Assembly: GCA_963695105.1 (NCBI GenBank)
Contig: CAVOGC010000004.1
Coordinates: 1 to 64,000 of the forward strand
Direction: 5' to 3'
DNA: 64,000 nt
Source of the DNA: Competibacter sp963695105
Lineage (GTDB): Bacteria; Pseudomonadota; Gammaproteobacteria; Competibacterales; Competibacteraceae
The position numbers were made by a program, and so were the translations under genes. Within the stretch, counting starts at the first letter, position 1; every line of letters starts with the position of its first letter. The notes under the pieces are model-generated. The model saw only the letters and a program-made list of their open reading frames with translations. It searched no databases and was not told the DNA's origin. Below, one piece after another: positions 25,330 through 34,672 of the stretch.

Positions 25330-26451
25330 TTACTTGATCGGTGTCTTGGTCGCGTCGGCGTGCCACTCGAAGATTACGAACTGGAATTCCTTCAGGTCGC
25401 CGTTCTCCTTGAAAGCCACCTTGCCGATCGGCGTGTCGAAGCTGTGCTTGCGGATATAGTCAGCCAGTTTGACCGGATCCTCGGTTTTAGCACCCTTGAT
25501 CGCATCCACGATAATTTGCACCGCCGCGTAAGAGGGCATCACAAAGGGACCAGTAGGATCCTGGCTCTTGTCCTTGAAGGCCTTAACCAGGTTGGCGTTG
25601 ACCGGGTCGGCGCTGAAGTCGGCGGGCAGCGTGACCAGCAACCCTTCCGAGGCTGGACCCGCGATGGCGCTGATATCTTTGTTGCCGACGCCCTCGGGTC
25701 CCATGAATCCCGCATCAAAACCCTGCTCCCGGCATTGGCGGAGAATCAGGCCCAGTTCCGGGTGGTAGCCGCCGTAATAAACGAAATCGACATTTTCGCT
25801 TTTCATTTTGGTGCAGAGTGCGGAAAAATCGGTTTGTCCCTTGCTCACGCCTTCGAACAGAGCCACCTTGACACCCTTGGCTTCGACGGTTTTCTTGACT
25901 TCCTCGGCAATCCCCTGACCGTACTGCTGTTTGTCATGGATCACCGCCATATTTTTGGGCTTGATCTGGTCAACAATGTATTTTCCGGCGGTCGGCCCCT
26001 GCTGGTCATCGGTGCCGATGGTGCGGAATACCATTTTGTAGCCTTGGTGAGTGATATCCGGGTTGGTGGCCGCCGGGGTGATCATCAGAATGCCTTCATC
26101 CTCGTACAGCTTGGAAGCGGGCTGGGTCGAACCGGAGCACAGGTGGCCGACCACATATTTGATCTTGTCGTTGACGATCTGGTTGGCGACGGCGACCGCC
26201 TGCTTGGGTTCGCAGACATCGTCCATCAACACTGCTTCCAACTGCTTGCCGTTGACGCCGCCCTTGGCATTGATTTGCTCGACCGCCATCTGGGCGCCGC
26301 TCATCTGCATGTCGCCGTACTGGGCGACCGGGCCGGTGATCGGGCCGGCCACGGCGATCTTTACGGTATCGGCGGCGTGCGCCGCCCCGCCCAAAACCAG
26401 AACGACCGCGCCGACGGCGGCGCTTAGAACATTACGGCTGAAGGTGTTCAT
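25330..26451 (-). CDS. livJ: Branched-chain amino acid-binding protein (LivJ/BraC)
   Basis: 373 residues with a Sec signal peptide (cleavage expected after AAHA near residue 26) and the periplasmic Leu/Ile/Val-binding fold. Landmarks are VKIAVAGPITGPVAQYGDM, VGHLCSGSTQPASKLY (with a Cys pair partner in DDVCEPKQ), GGYHPELGLILRQC and YAAVQIIVDAI. A TTG in front of the ATG extends the frame by one codon; ATG is chosen. It delivers substrate to LivHMGF encoded downstream; the 92-bp gap contains REP hairpins. Confidence 0.95.
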   Translation of the reverse strand: MNTFSRNVLSAAVGAVVLVLGGAAHAADTVKIAVAGPITGPVAQYGDMQMSGAQMAVEQINAKGGVNGKQLEAVLMDDVCEPKQAVAVANQIVNDKIKYVVGHLCSGSTQPASKLYEDEGILMITPAATNPDITHQGYKMVFRTIGTDDQQGPTAGKYIVDQIKPKNMAVIHDKQQYGQGIAEEVKKTVEAKGVKVALFEGVSKGQTDFSALCTKMKSENVDFVYYGGYHPELGLILRQCREQGFDAGFMGPEGVGNKDISAIAGPASEGLLVTLPADFSADPVNANLVKAFKDKSQDPTGPFVMPSYAAVQIIVDAIKGAKTEDPVKLADYIRKHSFDTPIGKVAFKENGDLKEFQFVIFEWHADATKTPIK

Positions 26452-26676
26452 CAAGCGACTCCTCTACTCGGGATGATGGCTGCAATAAATTTTGACGGAA
26501 TCCGCCACGGACGGGCGTTTGCGTTTAACCGCTTAAAGAATTAACCAGATTTCCAGAGAGAACAAGCCGGCATGGAAAAATCGACGCCGGGGACGACGAG
26601 AAAATGCCGGACGATCCGGCGCGACAGCCAAAGCCGCAAGGTCCGCGCGGCGGCACTCCCATCCCGGCCGGCGACA
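26452..26676. promoter_or_regulatory. Upstream region of livJ
   Basis: The 225 bp between the LysR gene stop and livJ must contain the livJ promoter and the leader. An AT-richer patch lies at 26480-26565 (with GCGTTTAACCGCTTAAAG). No assured boxes, and no short leucine-rich leader peptide was found. Confidence 0.3.
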
Positions 26677-27540
26677 TCACTCCCGCAGAATGGCCAGGAT
26701 CGCCTGGGCCGCATTCGACAAGGTGCGTCCCGTGTGTCGCACCACCCCCAAGCTGCGTTCCAGCCGCAGCCCGCCAACGTTCAGTTCGACCAGTTCCCCA
26801 TCTCGCATGGTGCGCGGCAATATGCTCCAACCCAGTCCGACCGCCACCATCATTTTGATGGTCTCCAGGTAGTTGGTGGAAAACGCCACCAGCGGCGTTA
26901 CCCCCAGCCGTGCCAGACCTTCCTCGATGAGTTGGCGGGTAAAGGTCGCCTCCCCCGGTAGAATGGCGGGATAGTGACCCAATTGGTTCGGAGCGACGGT
27001 GATCGGTTCCGCCAGCGGGTGAGCGGGCGGGGCTACCACCGCCAGCGGGTCCGACCAGAGCGGCAGTGCTTCCAGCGGCGGCTCGACTCGCGGCGGCAGC
27101 GTGATGATCGCCAACTCGACCTCGCCGCGCAGCACCGCCGCGCCGGCCAGTTCCGAATCCATGAACCGCATGTCCAGGCGCACCTGGGGGTAGCGGCTGG
27201 CAAAGGTCCGTAAGATCGGCGGCAGGCGGTGCAAGCCGATGTGATGACTGGTGGCCAGGGCCAGCGGCCCGGCGACGGCTCCCGGCAGATTGCGCAGCGC
27301 CCGCCCGGTATCGTCCATTTCGGCCAGGATGCGCCGCGCCCGTGGCAGCAGCACGCCGCCGGCCTCGGTCAGCCGCACCGCCCGGCCCAGCCGGTCGAAC
27401 AGCCGCGTCTCCAGTTCCGCTTCCAGCGCCGCCAAGCGCTTGCTGACCGCCGGCTGGGTCAAGTGCAGCCGCCCGGCGGCCAGCGAAAAGGAACCGCTGT
27501 CGGCGATAGTGACGAAAGCCCGCAAGCCGGCGATATCCAT
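26677..27540 (-). CDS. LysR-family regulator divergent from leuCDB
   Basis: 287 residues. It has an N-terminal winged helix-turn-helix (MDIAGLRAFVTIADSGSFSL, then AAGRLHLTQPAVSKRLAALE) and a C-terminal effector-binding domain (LALATSHHIGLHRLPPILR onwards). It is read away from leuC across a 127-bp AT-rich gap, the usual arrangement for a LysR protein that controls its neighbour. LeuO-, BelR- or LeuR-like control of leucine synthesis is an inference from position; the effector is unknown. The neighbouring liv genes on its other side could also be targets. Confidence 0.88.
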   Translation of the reverse strand: MDIAGLRAFVTIADSGSFSLAAGRLHLTQPAVSKRLAALEAELETRLFDRLGRAVRLTEAGGVLLPRARRILAEMDDTGRALRNLPGAVAGPLALATSHHIGLHRLPPILRTFASRYPQVRLDMRFMDSELAGAAVLRGEVELAIITLPPRVEPPLEALPLWSDPLAVVAPPAHPLAEPITVAPNQLGHYPAILPGEATFTRQLIEEGLARLGVTPLVAFSTNYLETIKMMVAVGLGWSILPRTMRDGELVELNVGGLRLERSLGVVRHTGRTLSNAAQAILAILRE

Positions 27541-27667
27541 GGGAATGCGCGTTGTTTTGGCGGTGACGATGAATGCTTTTATTTTATACGAATTATGAAA
27601 AATATGAATTTGTGTTATTCATTAATGCGTCTTAAGCTGAATGTATTCTTGAGGCGGGAGGTAGGAT
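27541..27667. promoter_or_regulatory. Divergent LysR/leuC promoter region
   Basis: AT-rich between two GC-rich genes. It contains the near-repeats TTATGAAAAATATGAATT and ATTCATTAATG around 27593-27625, which could serve as LysR-type T-N11-A sites and promoter elements. No leucine-codon-rich leader peptide is seen, so attenuation is unlikely. The leuC ribosome site is GGGAGGTAG at 27656-27664. Confidence 0.45.
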
Positions 27668-29071
27668 ATGGCCGGCAAGACCCTTTACGACAAGCTCTGG
27701 GACGCCCACCTGGTGCGGACCGATGCCGGTGGCACGGCGCTGCTCTACATCGATCGCCATCTGGTGCATGAGGTCACCTCGCCGCAGGCCTTCGAGGGCC
27801 TGCAACTGGCCGGACGCCAGCCGTGGCGACTGGAATCCATGGTAGCCATGCCCGATCACAATACCCCGACCGATCCCGGCTTTACCACGATCGCCGATCC
27901 GGTGTCGCGCCTGCAAGTCGAGACCTTGGACGCCAACGCCCGCGCCCACGGCCTGCGCTATTTCCCCATCGGCGACGCCCGCCGTGGCATCGTGCATGTG
28001 GTCGGGCCGGAGCAGGGCGCCACCCTGCCGGGCATGACCGTGGTCTGCGGCGACTCGCACACCTCGACTCACGGCGCGTTCGGCGCGCTGGCCTTTGGCA
28101 TCGGCACCTCCGAGGTCGAGCATGTGATGGCGACCCAGTGCCTGATCCAGAAAAAATCCAGGGCGATGCTGGTGCGGGTGGACGGTCAGGTCAAACCGGG
28201 CGTGACCGCCAAGGACATCGCATTGGCGATCATCGGCCGAATCGGCACCGCCGGCGGTACCGGTTACGCCATCGAGTTCGCCGGCGACGCCATCCGGGCG
28301 CTGAGCATGGAAGGACGGATGACGGTCTGCAACATGGCCATCGAGGCCGGCGCCCGCGCCGGCATGGTGGCGGTGGACGACGCCACCCTCGCTTATGTCA
28401 AGGACCGGCCGTTCGCGCCGCAAGGCGAGTGGTGGGAACGGGCGGTCGCGGCCTGGCGCGAGTTGCACAGCGATCCCGACGCCGAATTCGACCGGGTGGT
28501 GGTGCTGGACGCAGCGACGATCCAGCCGCAGGTGACCTGGGGCACGTCGCCGGAAATGGTGGCGGCGGTGGGCGGATGCATTCCCGATCCCGCCCAGGAA
28601 ACCGATCCGGTCAAGCGCGACGGCATGGAACGGGCACTACGCTACATGGGTTTGCGGCCGAACATGCCGATCACCGAAATCAAGCTGGATCGAGTGTTCA
28701 TCGGCTCCTGCACCAACGGCCGCATCGAGGATCTGCGCGCGGCGGCGGCGGTAATCAAGGGCCGCAAGGTCGCGCCGGGCCTGAAGCAGGCGCTGGTGGT
28801 GCCGGGTTCCGGGCTGGTCAAGCAGCAGGCCGAGGCCGAGGGGCTCGATCGGGTGTTCGCGGCCGCCGGTTTCGAGTGGCGCGAGCCGGGCTGCTCGATG
28901 TGTCTGGCGATGAACGCCGACCGCTTGCTGCCGGGCGAGCACTGTGCCTCGACCTCCAACCGCAATTTCGAAGGACGACAGGGACAGGGCGGGCGCACCC
29001 ATCTGGTCAGCCCGGCAATGGCGGCGGCGGCGGCGCTCGCCGGTCATTTCGTGGACGTGCGGACGTTTTGA
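27668..29071 (+). CDS. leuC: 3-isopropylmalate dehydratase large subunit
   Basis: 467 residues, matching the E. coli length. With LeuD it isomerises 2-isopropylmalate to 3-isopropylmalate in leucine synthesis, using a [4Fe-4S] cluster. The cluster cysteines are seen in GSCTNGRIEDLRAAA and EPGCSMCLAMN. Other aconitase-family blocks are CGDSHTSTHGAFGALAFGIG and TSNRNFEGRQGQGGRTHLVSP. Preceded by a strong ribosome site; leuD follows after 11 bp. Confidence 0.97.
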   Translation: MAGKTLYDKLWDAHLVRTDAGGTALLYIDRHLVHEVTSPQAFEGLQLAGRQPWRLESMVAMPDHNTPTDPGFTTIADPVSRLQVETLDANARAHGLRYFPIGDARRGIVHVVGPEQGATLPGMTVVCGDSHTSTHGAFGALAFGIGTSEVEHVMATQCLIQKKSRAMLVRVDGQVKPGVTAKDIALAIIGRIGTAGGTGYAIEFAGDAIRALSMEGRMTVCNMAIEAGARAGMVAVDDATLAYVKDRPFAPQGEWWERAVAAWRELHSDPDAEFDRVVVLDAATIQPQVTWGTSPEMVAAVGGCIPDPAQETDPVKRDGMERALRYMGLRPNMPITEIKLDRVFIGSCTNGRIEDLRAAAAVIKGRKVAPGLKQALVVPGSGLVKQQAEAEGLDRVFAAAGFEWREPGCSMCLAMNADRLLPGEHCASTSNRNFEGRQGQGGRTHLVSPAMAAAAALAGHFVDVRTF

Positions 29072-29082
29072 GGAGCATGCCG

Positions 29083-29721
29083 ATGCAAGCCTTTACCCGA
29101 CTCGACGGCCTGGTGGTCCCCCTGGATCGCGCCAACGTGGATACCGACGCGATCATCCCCAAGCAGTTTCTGAAATCGATCAAGCGCACCGGTTTCGGTC
29201 CCCATCTGTTCGACGAGTGGCGCTACCTGGATCACGGCGAGCCGGGCATGGATTGCACGCGGCGCCCGCCGAACCCGGAATTCAGCCTCAACCAGCCGCG
29301 CTACCAGGGCGCGAGCATCCTGCTGGCGCGGGAAAATTTCGGCTGCGGCTCCTCGCGCGAGCACGCGGTCTGGGCGCTGGACGAGTACGGCATCCGCTGC
29401 GTGATCGCGCCCAGCTTCGCCGACATCTTTTTCACCAACAGCTTCAAATCGGGCCTGCTGCCGCTGCCGCTGCCGGTCGAGACGGTCGACCACCTGTTCA
29501 AGGCGGTCGCGGCGCAACCCGGCTACCGCCTGACCGTGGATCTGCTGGCGCAGAGCGTGCTCACCCCCCAAGGCGCGGTGCTCGGATTCCAGATCGATCC
29601 ATTTCGCAAGGAATGCCTGCTCAACGGCTGGGACGACATCGACCTGACCCTGCGTCATGCCGATGAAATCCGCGCCTACGAGCTGCGGCGACGCCAGCAG
29701 GCGCCCTGGCTGTTTTCCTGA
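29083..29721 (+). CDS. leuD: 3-isopropylmalate dehydratase small subunit
   Basis: 212 residues starting MQAFTRLDGLVVPLDRANVD. Aconitase swivel-domain motifs are DTDAIIPKQFLKSIKRTGFG, ENFGCGSSREHAVWAL and APSFADIFFTNSFKSG. An ATG at 29077 sits only one base from the GAGGAG ribosome site; the ATG at 29083 has normal spacing and gives the same N terminus as Pseudomonas LeuD. Forms the heterodimer with LeuC. Confidence 0.96.
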   Translation: MQAFTRLDGLVVPLDRANVDTDAIIPKQFLKSIKRTGFGPHLFDEWRYLDHGEPGMDCTRRPPNPEFSLNQPRYQGASILLARENFGCGSSREHAVWALDEYGIRCVIAPSFADIFFTNSFKSGLLPLPLPVETVDHLFKAVAAQPGYRLTVDLLAQSVLTPQGAVLGFQIDPFRKECLLNGWDDIDLTLRHADEIRAYELRRRQQAPWLFS

Positions 29722-29745
29722 ACTCCGCGGAGGGAATGAACGCGC

Positions 29746-30825
29746 ATGACTCATAAAATCCTTGTCCTGCCCGGCGACGGCATCGGCCCGGAGATCGTCG
29801 CCGAGGCGGCGAAAGTATTGGAATGCCTGCGCCAGGAACACGGTCTGGATGCGGTGCTGGATTATGGACTGCTGGGCGGTTGCGCGGTGGACGAACTCGG
29901 CGCACCGTACCCCGAGGCCACCCGGCGCCAGGCGCGCGCGGCCGACGCCATCCTGCTCGGCGCGGTCGGTGGCCCTAAATGGGAGCAGATTGATCGTCCG
30001 TTGCGCCCGGAGCGCGGCCTGCTGGCGATCCGCGCCGACCTGGAACTGTTCGCCAATCTGCGTCCGGCGCTGCTCTACCCGCAACTGGCGTCGGCGTCGG
30101 CGCTCAAGCCGGAGATCGTCGCCGGGCTGGACATCCTGATCGTGCGCGAGCTGAACGGCGACATTTACTTTGGCCAGCCGCGCGGCATCCGCACCCTGGA
30201 GAATGGCGAGCGCGAAGGCTTCAACACCATGCGCTACAGCGAGTCGGAGATCGAGCGCATCGCCCGGGTCGCATTCGAGGCGGCCCGCAAGCGCCACCGC
30301 AAGCTGTGCTCGGTGGACAAGGCCAACGTGCTGGAAGCCTCCGAATTGTGGCGCGAAGTGGTCGGGCGGGTATCCGGGGAGTATCCGGACGTGGCGCTGT
30401 CGCACCTGTACGTGGATAACGCCGCCATGCAACTGGTGCGCGCGCCCAAGCAGTTCGACGTGATCGTGACCGGCAACCTGTTCGGCGATATTCTATCCGA
30501 CTGCGCCGCCATGCTGACCGGCTCGATCGGTATGTTGCCGTCGGCATCGCTGGATCGCCACGGCAAGGGGCTGTACGAGCCGATTCACGGTTCCGCGCCC
30601 GACATCGCCGGCAAGGGCGTGGCCAATCCACTGGCCACCATCCTGTCGGCGGCCATGCTGCTGCGCTACAGCCTGAACCAGCCGCAACTGGCCGGGCGGG
30701 TCGAGGAGGCGGTCGGCCGGGTGCTGGATCAGGGTCTGCGCACGCTGGACATCACGGCGTCCGGCATGACCCCGGTCGGCACTCAGGCGATGGGCGACGC
30801 GGTGGTGGCGGCGCTGATGGAGTGA
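29746..30825 (+). CDS. leuB: 3-isopropylmalate dehydrogenase
   Basis: 359 residues. Oxidative decarboxylation of 3-isopropylmalate with NAD+. Family signatures include ILVLPGDGIGPEIVAEA, GAVGGPKWE, LRPERGLLAIRADLELFANLRPA (substrate arginines), and NLFGDILSDCAAMLTGSIGM with the metal-binding aspartates. GSAPDIAGKGVANPLATILS is the NAD-binding tail. It follows leuD by 24 bp, completing leuCDB; leuA is not in the window. Confidence 0.97.
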   Translation: MTHKILVLPGDGIGPEIVAEAAKVLECLRQEHGLDAVLDYGLLGGCAVDELGAPYPEATRRQARAADAILLGAVGGPKWEQIDRPLRPERGLLAIRADLELFANLRPALLYPQLASASALKPEIVAGLDILIVRELNGDIYFGQPRGIRTLENGEREGFNTMRYSESEIERIARVAFEAARKRHRKLCSVDKANVLEASELWREVVGRVSGEYPDVALSHLYVDNAAMQLVRAPKQFDVIVTGNLFGDILSDCAAMLTGSIGMLPSASLDRHGKGLYEPIHGSAPDIAGKGVANPLATILSAAMLLRYSLNQPQLAGRVEEAVGRVLDQGLRTLDITASGMTPVGTQAMGDAVVAALME

Positions 30826-30863
30826 GCAAGCAAAGGCCGGGGTCGAGGACGAGGTCTTTTCGG

Positions 30864-30881
30864 GCGGAAAACTTCCGCTTT
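30864..30881 (+). terminator. Weak hairpin after leuB
   Basis: GCGGAA-AAC-TTCCGC followed by TTT lies 39 bp behind leuB and ~40 bp before asd. The stem is short and the T run poor, so it may only partly separate the two genes. Confidence 0.3.
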
Positions 30882-30920
30882 GGGCAACTTTTTGATGATT
30901 GAGCGATTCAAGGTATGGCG

Positions 30921-32036
30921 ATGATGAAGCGAGTGGGTTTGGTCGGCTGGCGCGGCATGGTGGGTTCCGTGCTGATGGATCGGATGGTGGCGGAAAACGA
31001 TTTCGCCCTGATTGATCCGGTGTTTTTCACCACTTCCAATGTGGGCGGCCAGGGTCCGGCCATCGGTAAGGACATCCCGGTCCTGAAAGATGCCCGCTCC
31101 ATCGCCGATCTGAAGGCGCTGGACATCATCGTAACCTGCCAGGGCGGCGATTACACCAACGAGATTTACCCGCAACTGCGCGCCGCCGGCTGGAACGGCC
31201 ACTGGATCGACGCCGCCTCGGCGCTGCGGATGAAGGACGACGCGGTCATTATTCTCGATCCAGTCAACCGCACGGTAATCGAAAACGCACTGGCGCGAGG
31301 GGTAAAGGACTACATCGGCGGCAACTGCACGGTCAGCCTGATGCTGATGGGTCTGGGCGGGCTGTTCGCGCACGGCCTGGTGGAATGGATGAGCGCCATG
31401 ACCTATCAGGCCGCTTCCGGGGCCGGCGCTCAGAACATGCGCGAGCTGATCCAGCAGATGGGCGCGGTCCACGCCGCCGTGAGCGACCGGCTGGATCAAC
31501 CGGCCTCGGCGATCCTGGAGATCGACCGCATCATGGCCGACACTCTGCGCTCGAACGCTTTCCCGACCATGAATTTCGGCGTGCCGCTGGCCGGCAGCCT
31601 GATCCCCTGGATCGACAAACAGCTTGATAACGGCCAAAGCCGCGAGGAATGGAAGGGGCAGGCCGAAACCAACAAAATCCTGGGACGCGCGGACCACCCC
31701 ATCCCCATCGACGGCATTTGCGTGCGGGTTGGGGTGATGCGCTGCCACAGCCAGGCGCTGACCATCAAACTGGTTCGGGATGTACCCCTGGACGAACTGG
31801 TCGAGATGATCGGCGCCGCCAACGACTGGGTGAAGGTGGTGCCGAACGAGCGCGAGATGTCCATGCGCGAGTTGGCCCCGGCCGCCGTCACCGGCACCCT
31901 GGCCGTGCCGGTCGGGCGCCTGCGCAAACTCAACATGGGACCCCAATATCTGGGCGCCTTCACCTGTGGCGACCAGTTGCTGTGGGGCGCCGCCGAACCG
32001 TTGCGCCGCATGTTGCGTATCCTGCTGGAAGGGTAA
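30921..32036 (+). CDS. asd: Aspartate-semialdehyde dehydrogenase
   Basis: About 371 residues. Reduces aspartyl phosphate to the semialdehyde that feeds lysine/diaminopimelate, threonine and methionine synthesis. The N-terminal GWRGMVGSVLMDRMV and catalytic Cys ~136 in GGNCTVSLMLMGL (E. coli Cys135) identify the gram-negative Asd type, as do the SGAGAQNMREL and VGVMRCHSQALTIKL blocks. Three ATG codons (30915, 30921, 30924) compete; the weak AAGG at 30910-30913 suits 30921 or 30924 better than 30915. As in pseudomonads it sits behind leuB and before fimV. Confidence 0.96.
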   Translation: MMKRVGLVGWRGMVGSVLMDRMVAENDFALIDPVFFTTSNVGGQGPAIGKDIPVLKDARSIADLKALDIIVTCQGGDYTNEIYPQLRAAGWNGHWIDAASALRMKDDAVIILDPVNRTVIENALARGVKDYIGGNCTVSLMLMGLGGLFAHGLVEWMSAMTYQAASGAGAQNMRELIQQMGAVHAAVSDRLDQPASAILEIDRIMADTLRSNAFPTMNFGVPLAGSLIPWIDKQLDNGQSREEWKGQAETNKILGRADHPIPIDGICVRVGVMRCHSQALTIKLVRDVPLDELVEMIGAANDWVKVVPNEREMSMRELAPAAVTGTLAVPVGRLRKLNMGPQYLGAFTCGDQLLWGAAEPLRRMLRILLEG

Positions 32037-32282
32037 TTTCCCCCGCCGGACATCCTCTGCCTGCTTGGCCGGCTCCACCGATCGACAAAATGTTCCGCGC
32101 CGGATCTCGAAACTACATCCAAATCGCGGAAATCCTCTGCATTAAGGAGTATCTTTAAGGGGAAGCTTCGAGAGGTCTCGACCACCCGAAGCGGGAAGGC
32201 CGCCGGCTCGATGCGCCGGTGGCGACATCCAAGCCAATCCCGCCGGCACAGCGACGCTCCGGCGGCGGAATGGAGACAGTCC

Positions 32283-34493
32283 ATGCCGACCAGGATATTA
32301 ATCCGACTATCCCTTCTGGCCGGGCTGGTAGCACCGCTGTGCGCCTTTGCCCTGGGTGTCGGTCCTCTTGAGGTGCGCTCGGCGCTCAATCAGAACTTCG
32401 AAGCCGAAATTCCCCTGATCAGCAGCAACCCCGTCGAATTGATCGGCCTGACCGCCCAGATCCCGCGCCAGCAAACGTTCGACTGGGCGGGGCTCGAGCG
32501 ATATGAATTTCTGTCGAAGCTGCGCTTCTCGGCTCAAACACCGCCCGGCGGCCCGAACGTTCTCAAGATCACCTCGACCGAGCCGCTCCGCGAGCCCAAT
32601 TTTACCCTGCTACTGGAACTGGTGTGGCCGCGCGGCCGGTTGCTGCGGGCATTTCCAGTCCAGCTCGATCCGGCGCTGTATGCCGACCGCCGGTTGCCGC
32701 CGCCACCCCCGCAACCGCTCATGGTTCCGCCACCGATTGCGGCCGAGCCAGCCGCCGCGCCGGCGGCTCCGGGGCTGCCGCCGGCCCCACCGGTCAGCTT
32801 TGAGGGAGCTACGTTTTACGGGCCGGTCAAATCCGGCGAAACGCTGATGGGGATCGCCAGCCAGGTTCGCCCCTCAGCCGCCATTAATCTGCCGGAAATG
32901 ATGGCGATTCTGGTGGCGGGCAATGCGGAAGCGTTCATCAACGGCAATCCGAACCTCCTGCGAGCGGGTTCCGTGCTCAAGGTGCCGGCCCCACAAGCGC
33001 TGGGCGTGCAGGGCGTACCCACGCCATCCGTTCCGGATCTGGCCGCGGCGTCGTCACCCGCCGAATCCGCCCTAACCCAGCCGCCGCCGATGGCGCCGAC
33101 CGCGCAACCGCCGGTCGAGCCGACCATGCAACCGATAACCTCGCCACCGGAGCCGACGCCGCTGCCGGAGCCGCCGCTCGCCACGACACCGCCGCCGCTG
33201 ATGGAATCCCAGCCGGAGCCGCTGCCGGTACCGGTCGAACCGTTGCGGGAGATCGTCCCTCAAGCCAGTATCCCGCAAACCGAGAGGGAGCCGCCGCCAG
33301 AGCCGGCCGCGCAGCCGGAACCCTCGGCTCCCGTCGCCCAACCGGAACCGGCGCCCGTCCGTCCGCCGCCGGTTGCCAAACCGCTGGTCGCGCAACCGGA
33401 GGAAAGCGGACTCGGTTGGCTGGCCAACCCAGTGGTCTGGATCGCTATCGCCATGATCGTGCTGGCGGTGGCCGCGGTGGTGTTGCTACCGCTGTTGCGG
33501 CGTCCCGCCAAGCCGAAACAACCGCCGATTGAAACAGAAGAGGCGATCGCCGCGCCCCAGCCCGCGCCGGAACCCTCCATGCCGAAGACTCGCGCCCAGT
33601 TCCGTGAACCCCGTTCCGTGCGGCCGCGGCCGGCCGTTTCGGGTTCGACCGCGGCCGCTCCGCCCACGGTCGAACAGACGGTGCCGGCCGGACCCGCGGC
33701 GCCCAAGCCGGCGGCGGCGCCTCCCAAGCCGATTGACGAACTGCTCCAGGATATCGATTTTGGGCTGGGCGACGCGGCGGCGAGCGGAAAAGACGCTTCT
33801 CCGGCGCAGAAGATGGAAACACCGCGCTTGCCCGACACCGAGCCTCCCACGGCTTCGGTGACCCGCGCGGAGGCCGATCCATTCCGATCAGCCGATCCGG
33901 CATCGGAAAAGATCCCGACCGACCCTCAGGCGGACCTGCCTTCCGAACTGCGGCTGGACAATTTGGACTTCGATTTTGGCGATCTGGGGTTGGAAAACAC
34001 CGCGCGGCCGAGAGCCGACTTGCCACCGTTGGAACTGAAGCCGGCCGAATCGGGGGCAAAAGCCAACTTGTCGCCGCTGGCGCCCGGCGCGTTCGAACCG
34101 GTGACCGAGCCAACGGCGCCACCGCCGGCGGGTCCCCAGCGGTTCGAACCGTTGTCCATGCCGCCACCCTCCCGGCAATTCGAATTCACCGACGTCACCC
34201 AGGAACCGGCGCCCGGCGCGCACACCGAACCGCTGAGACTGGACGAGGACTTGCGGGAGTTCGACGGCGGATCGCTCGATCTCGGCAAGATGGAGGCCGG
34301 CGGTACGTCAACCCCCGGTGGTGGCGATCAAGAAACAGCCGCCGATTATGTGGAAACCAAATTGGACTTGGCCACGGCCTTTCTGGACATGGGCGATCAG
34401 GCGGGAGCGCGCAGTCTGCTGGAGGAGGCGCTGCAAGAGGGCACCGCTTCCCAACAGCAACAAGCAAGAGAACTGCTTAAGAAATTGAGTTGA
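32283..34493 (+). CDS. fimV: FimV/HubP-like polar peptidoglycan-binding protein
   Basis: 736 residues. A signal peptide (MPTRILIRLSLLAGL...) is followed by the FimV N-terminal domain (GVGPLEVRSALNQNFEAEIP). A LysM-like peptidoglycan-binding segment comes next (GPVKSGETLMGIASQVRP to LRAGSVLKVP), then a long Pro/Glu-rich spacer and one transmembrane helix near residues 378-404 (NPVVWIAIAMIVLAVAAVV). The tail is acidic and cytoplasmic, ending in the conserved TPR-like FimV C terminus (ETKLDLATAFLDMGDQAGAR). FimV organises the cell pole and supports type IV pilus and type II secretion assembly in Pseudomonas. Both systems are encoded in this window. The ATG at 32283 follows GGAGAC; the earlier frame lacks a signal peptide. 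Confidence 0.93.
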   Translation: MPTRILIRLSLLAGLVAPLCAFALGVGPLEVRSALNQNFEAEIPLISSNPVELIGLTAQIPRQQTFDWAGLERYEFLSKLRFSAQTPPGGPNVLKITSTEPLREPNFTLLLELVWPRGRLLRAFPVQLDPALYADRRLPPPPPQPLMVPPPIAAEPAAAPAAPGLPPAPPVSFEGATFYGPVKSGETLMGIASQVRPSAAINLPEMMAILVAGNAEAFINGNPNLLRAGSVLKVPAPQALGVQGVPTPSVPDLAAASSPAESALTQPPPMAPTAQPPVEPTMQPITSPPEPTPLPEPPLATTPPPLMESQPEPLPVPVEPLREIVPQASIPQTEREPPPEPAAQPEPSAPVAQPEPAPVRPPPVAKPLVAQPEESGLGWLANPVVWIAIAMIVLAVAAVVLLPLLRRPAKPKQPPIETEEAIAAPQPAPEPSMPKTRAQFREPRSVRPRPAVSGSTAAAPPTVEQTVPAGPAAPKPAAAPPKPIDELLQDIDFGLGDAAASGKDASPAQKMETPRLPDTEPPTASVTRAEADPFRSADPASEKIPTDPQADLPSELRLDNLDFDFGDLGLENTARPRADLPPLELKPAESGAKANLSPLAPGAFEPVTEPTAPPPAGPQRFEPLSMPPPSRQFEFTDVTQEPAPGAHTEPLRLDEDLREFDGGSLDLGKMEAGGTSTPGGGDQETAADYVETKLDLATAFLDMGDQAGARSLLEEALQEGTASQQQQARELLKKLS

Positions 34494-34520
34494 CGTGCTC
34501 GATGGTCCGCGATGTGATCG

Positions 34521-34548
34521 AAACCCCTCCCCGACGGGAGGGGTTTTT
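34521..34548 (+). terminator. Intrinsic terminator after fimV
   Basis: CCCCTCCC-CGAC-GGGAGGGG is a perfect 8-bp stem followed by TTTTT and preceded by AAA, 28 bp behind the fimV stop. Because both sides carry A/T runs it could act in both directions for the convergent fimV and mltD-like genes. Confidence 0.92.
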
Positions 34549-34567
34549 CACTGGGCCAACCGGGCGT

Positions 34568-34672
34568 TATAGCGCTCCGGTCTGACTGGTGGAATCGCCG
34601 TCTCGAACCACCCCGGCGCTACGCGCCACCCTTCCTTGTCCGAAATCCCACAACCGGTATGGGAGCGCTATA
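34568..34672. repeat. 105-bp segment bounded by perfect 11-bp inverted repeats
   Basis: TATAGCGCTCC at 34568-34578 is repeated as its exact reverse complement GGAGCGCTATA at 34662-34672. The right end touches the stop codon of the lytic transglycosylase gene. The interior does not code. The ends suggest a MITE-like element with a TA-type target, or a long-stem structure. Confidence 0.5.

Noticed and set aside
33040..33400. Repetitive Pro/Glu codons in fimV as a possible DNA repeat array
   Set aside because: The repetition is low-complexity protein sequence typical of FimV spacers, without exact DNA repeat units; not a CRISPR or tandem repeat.
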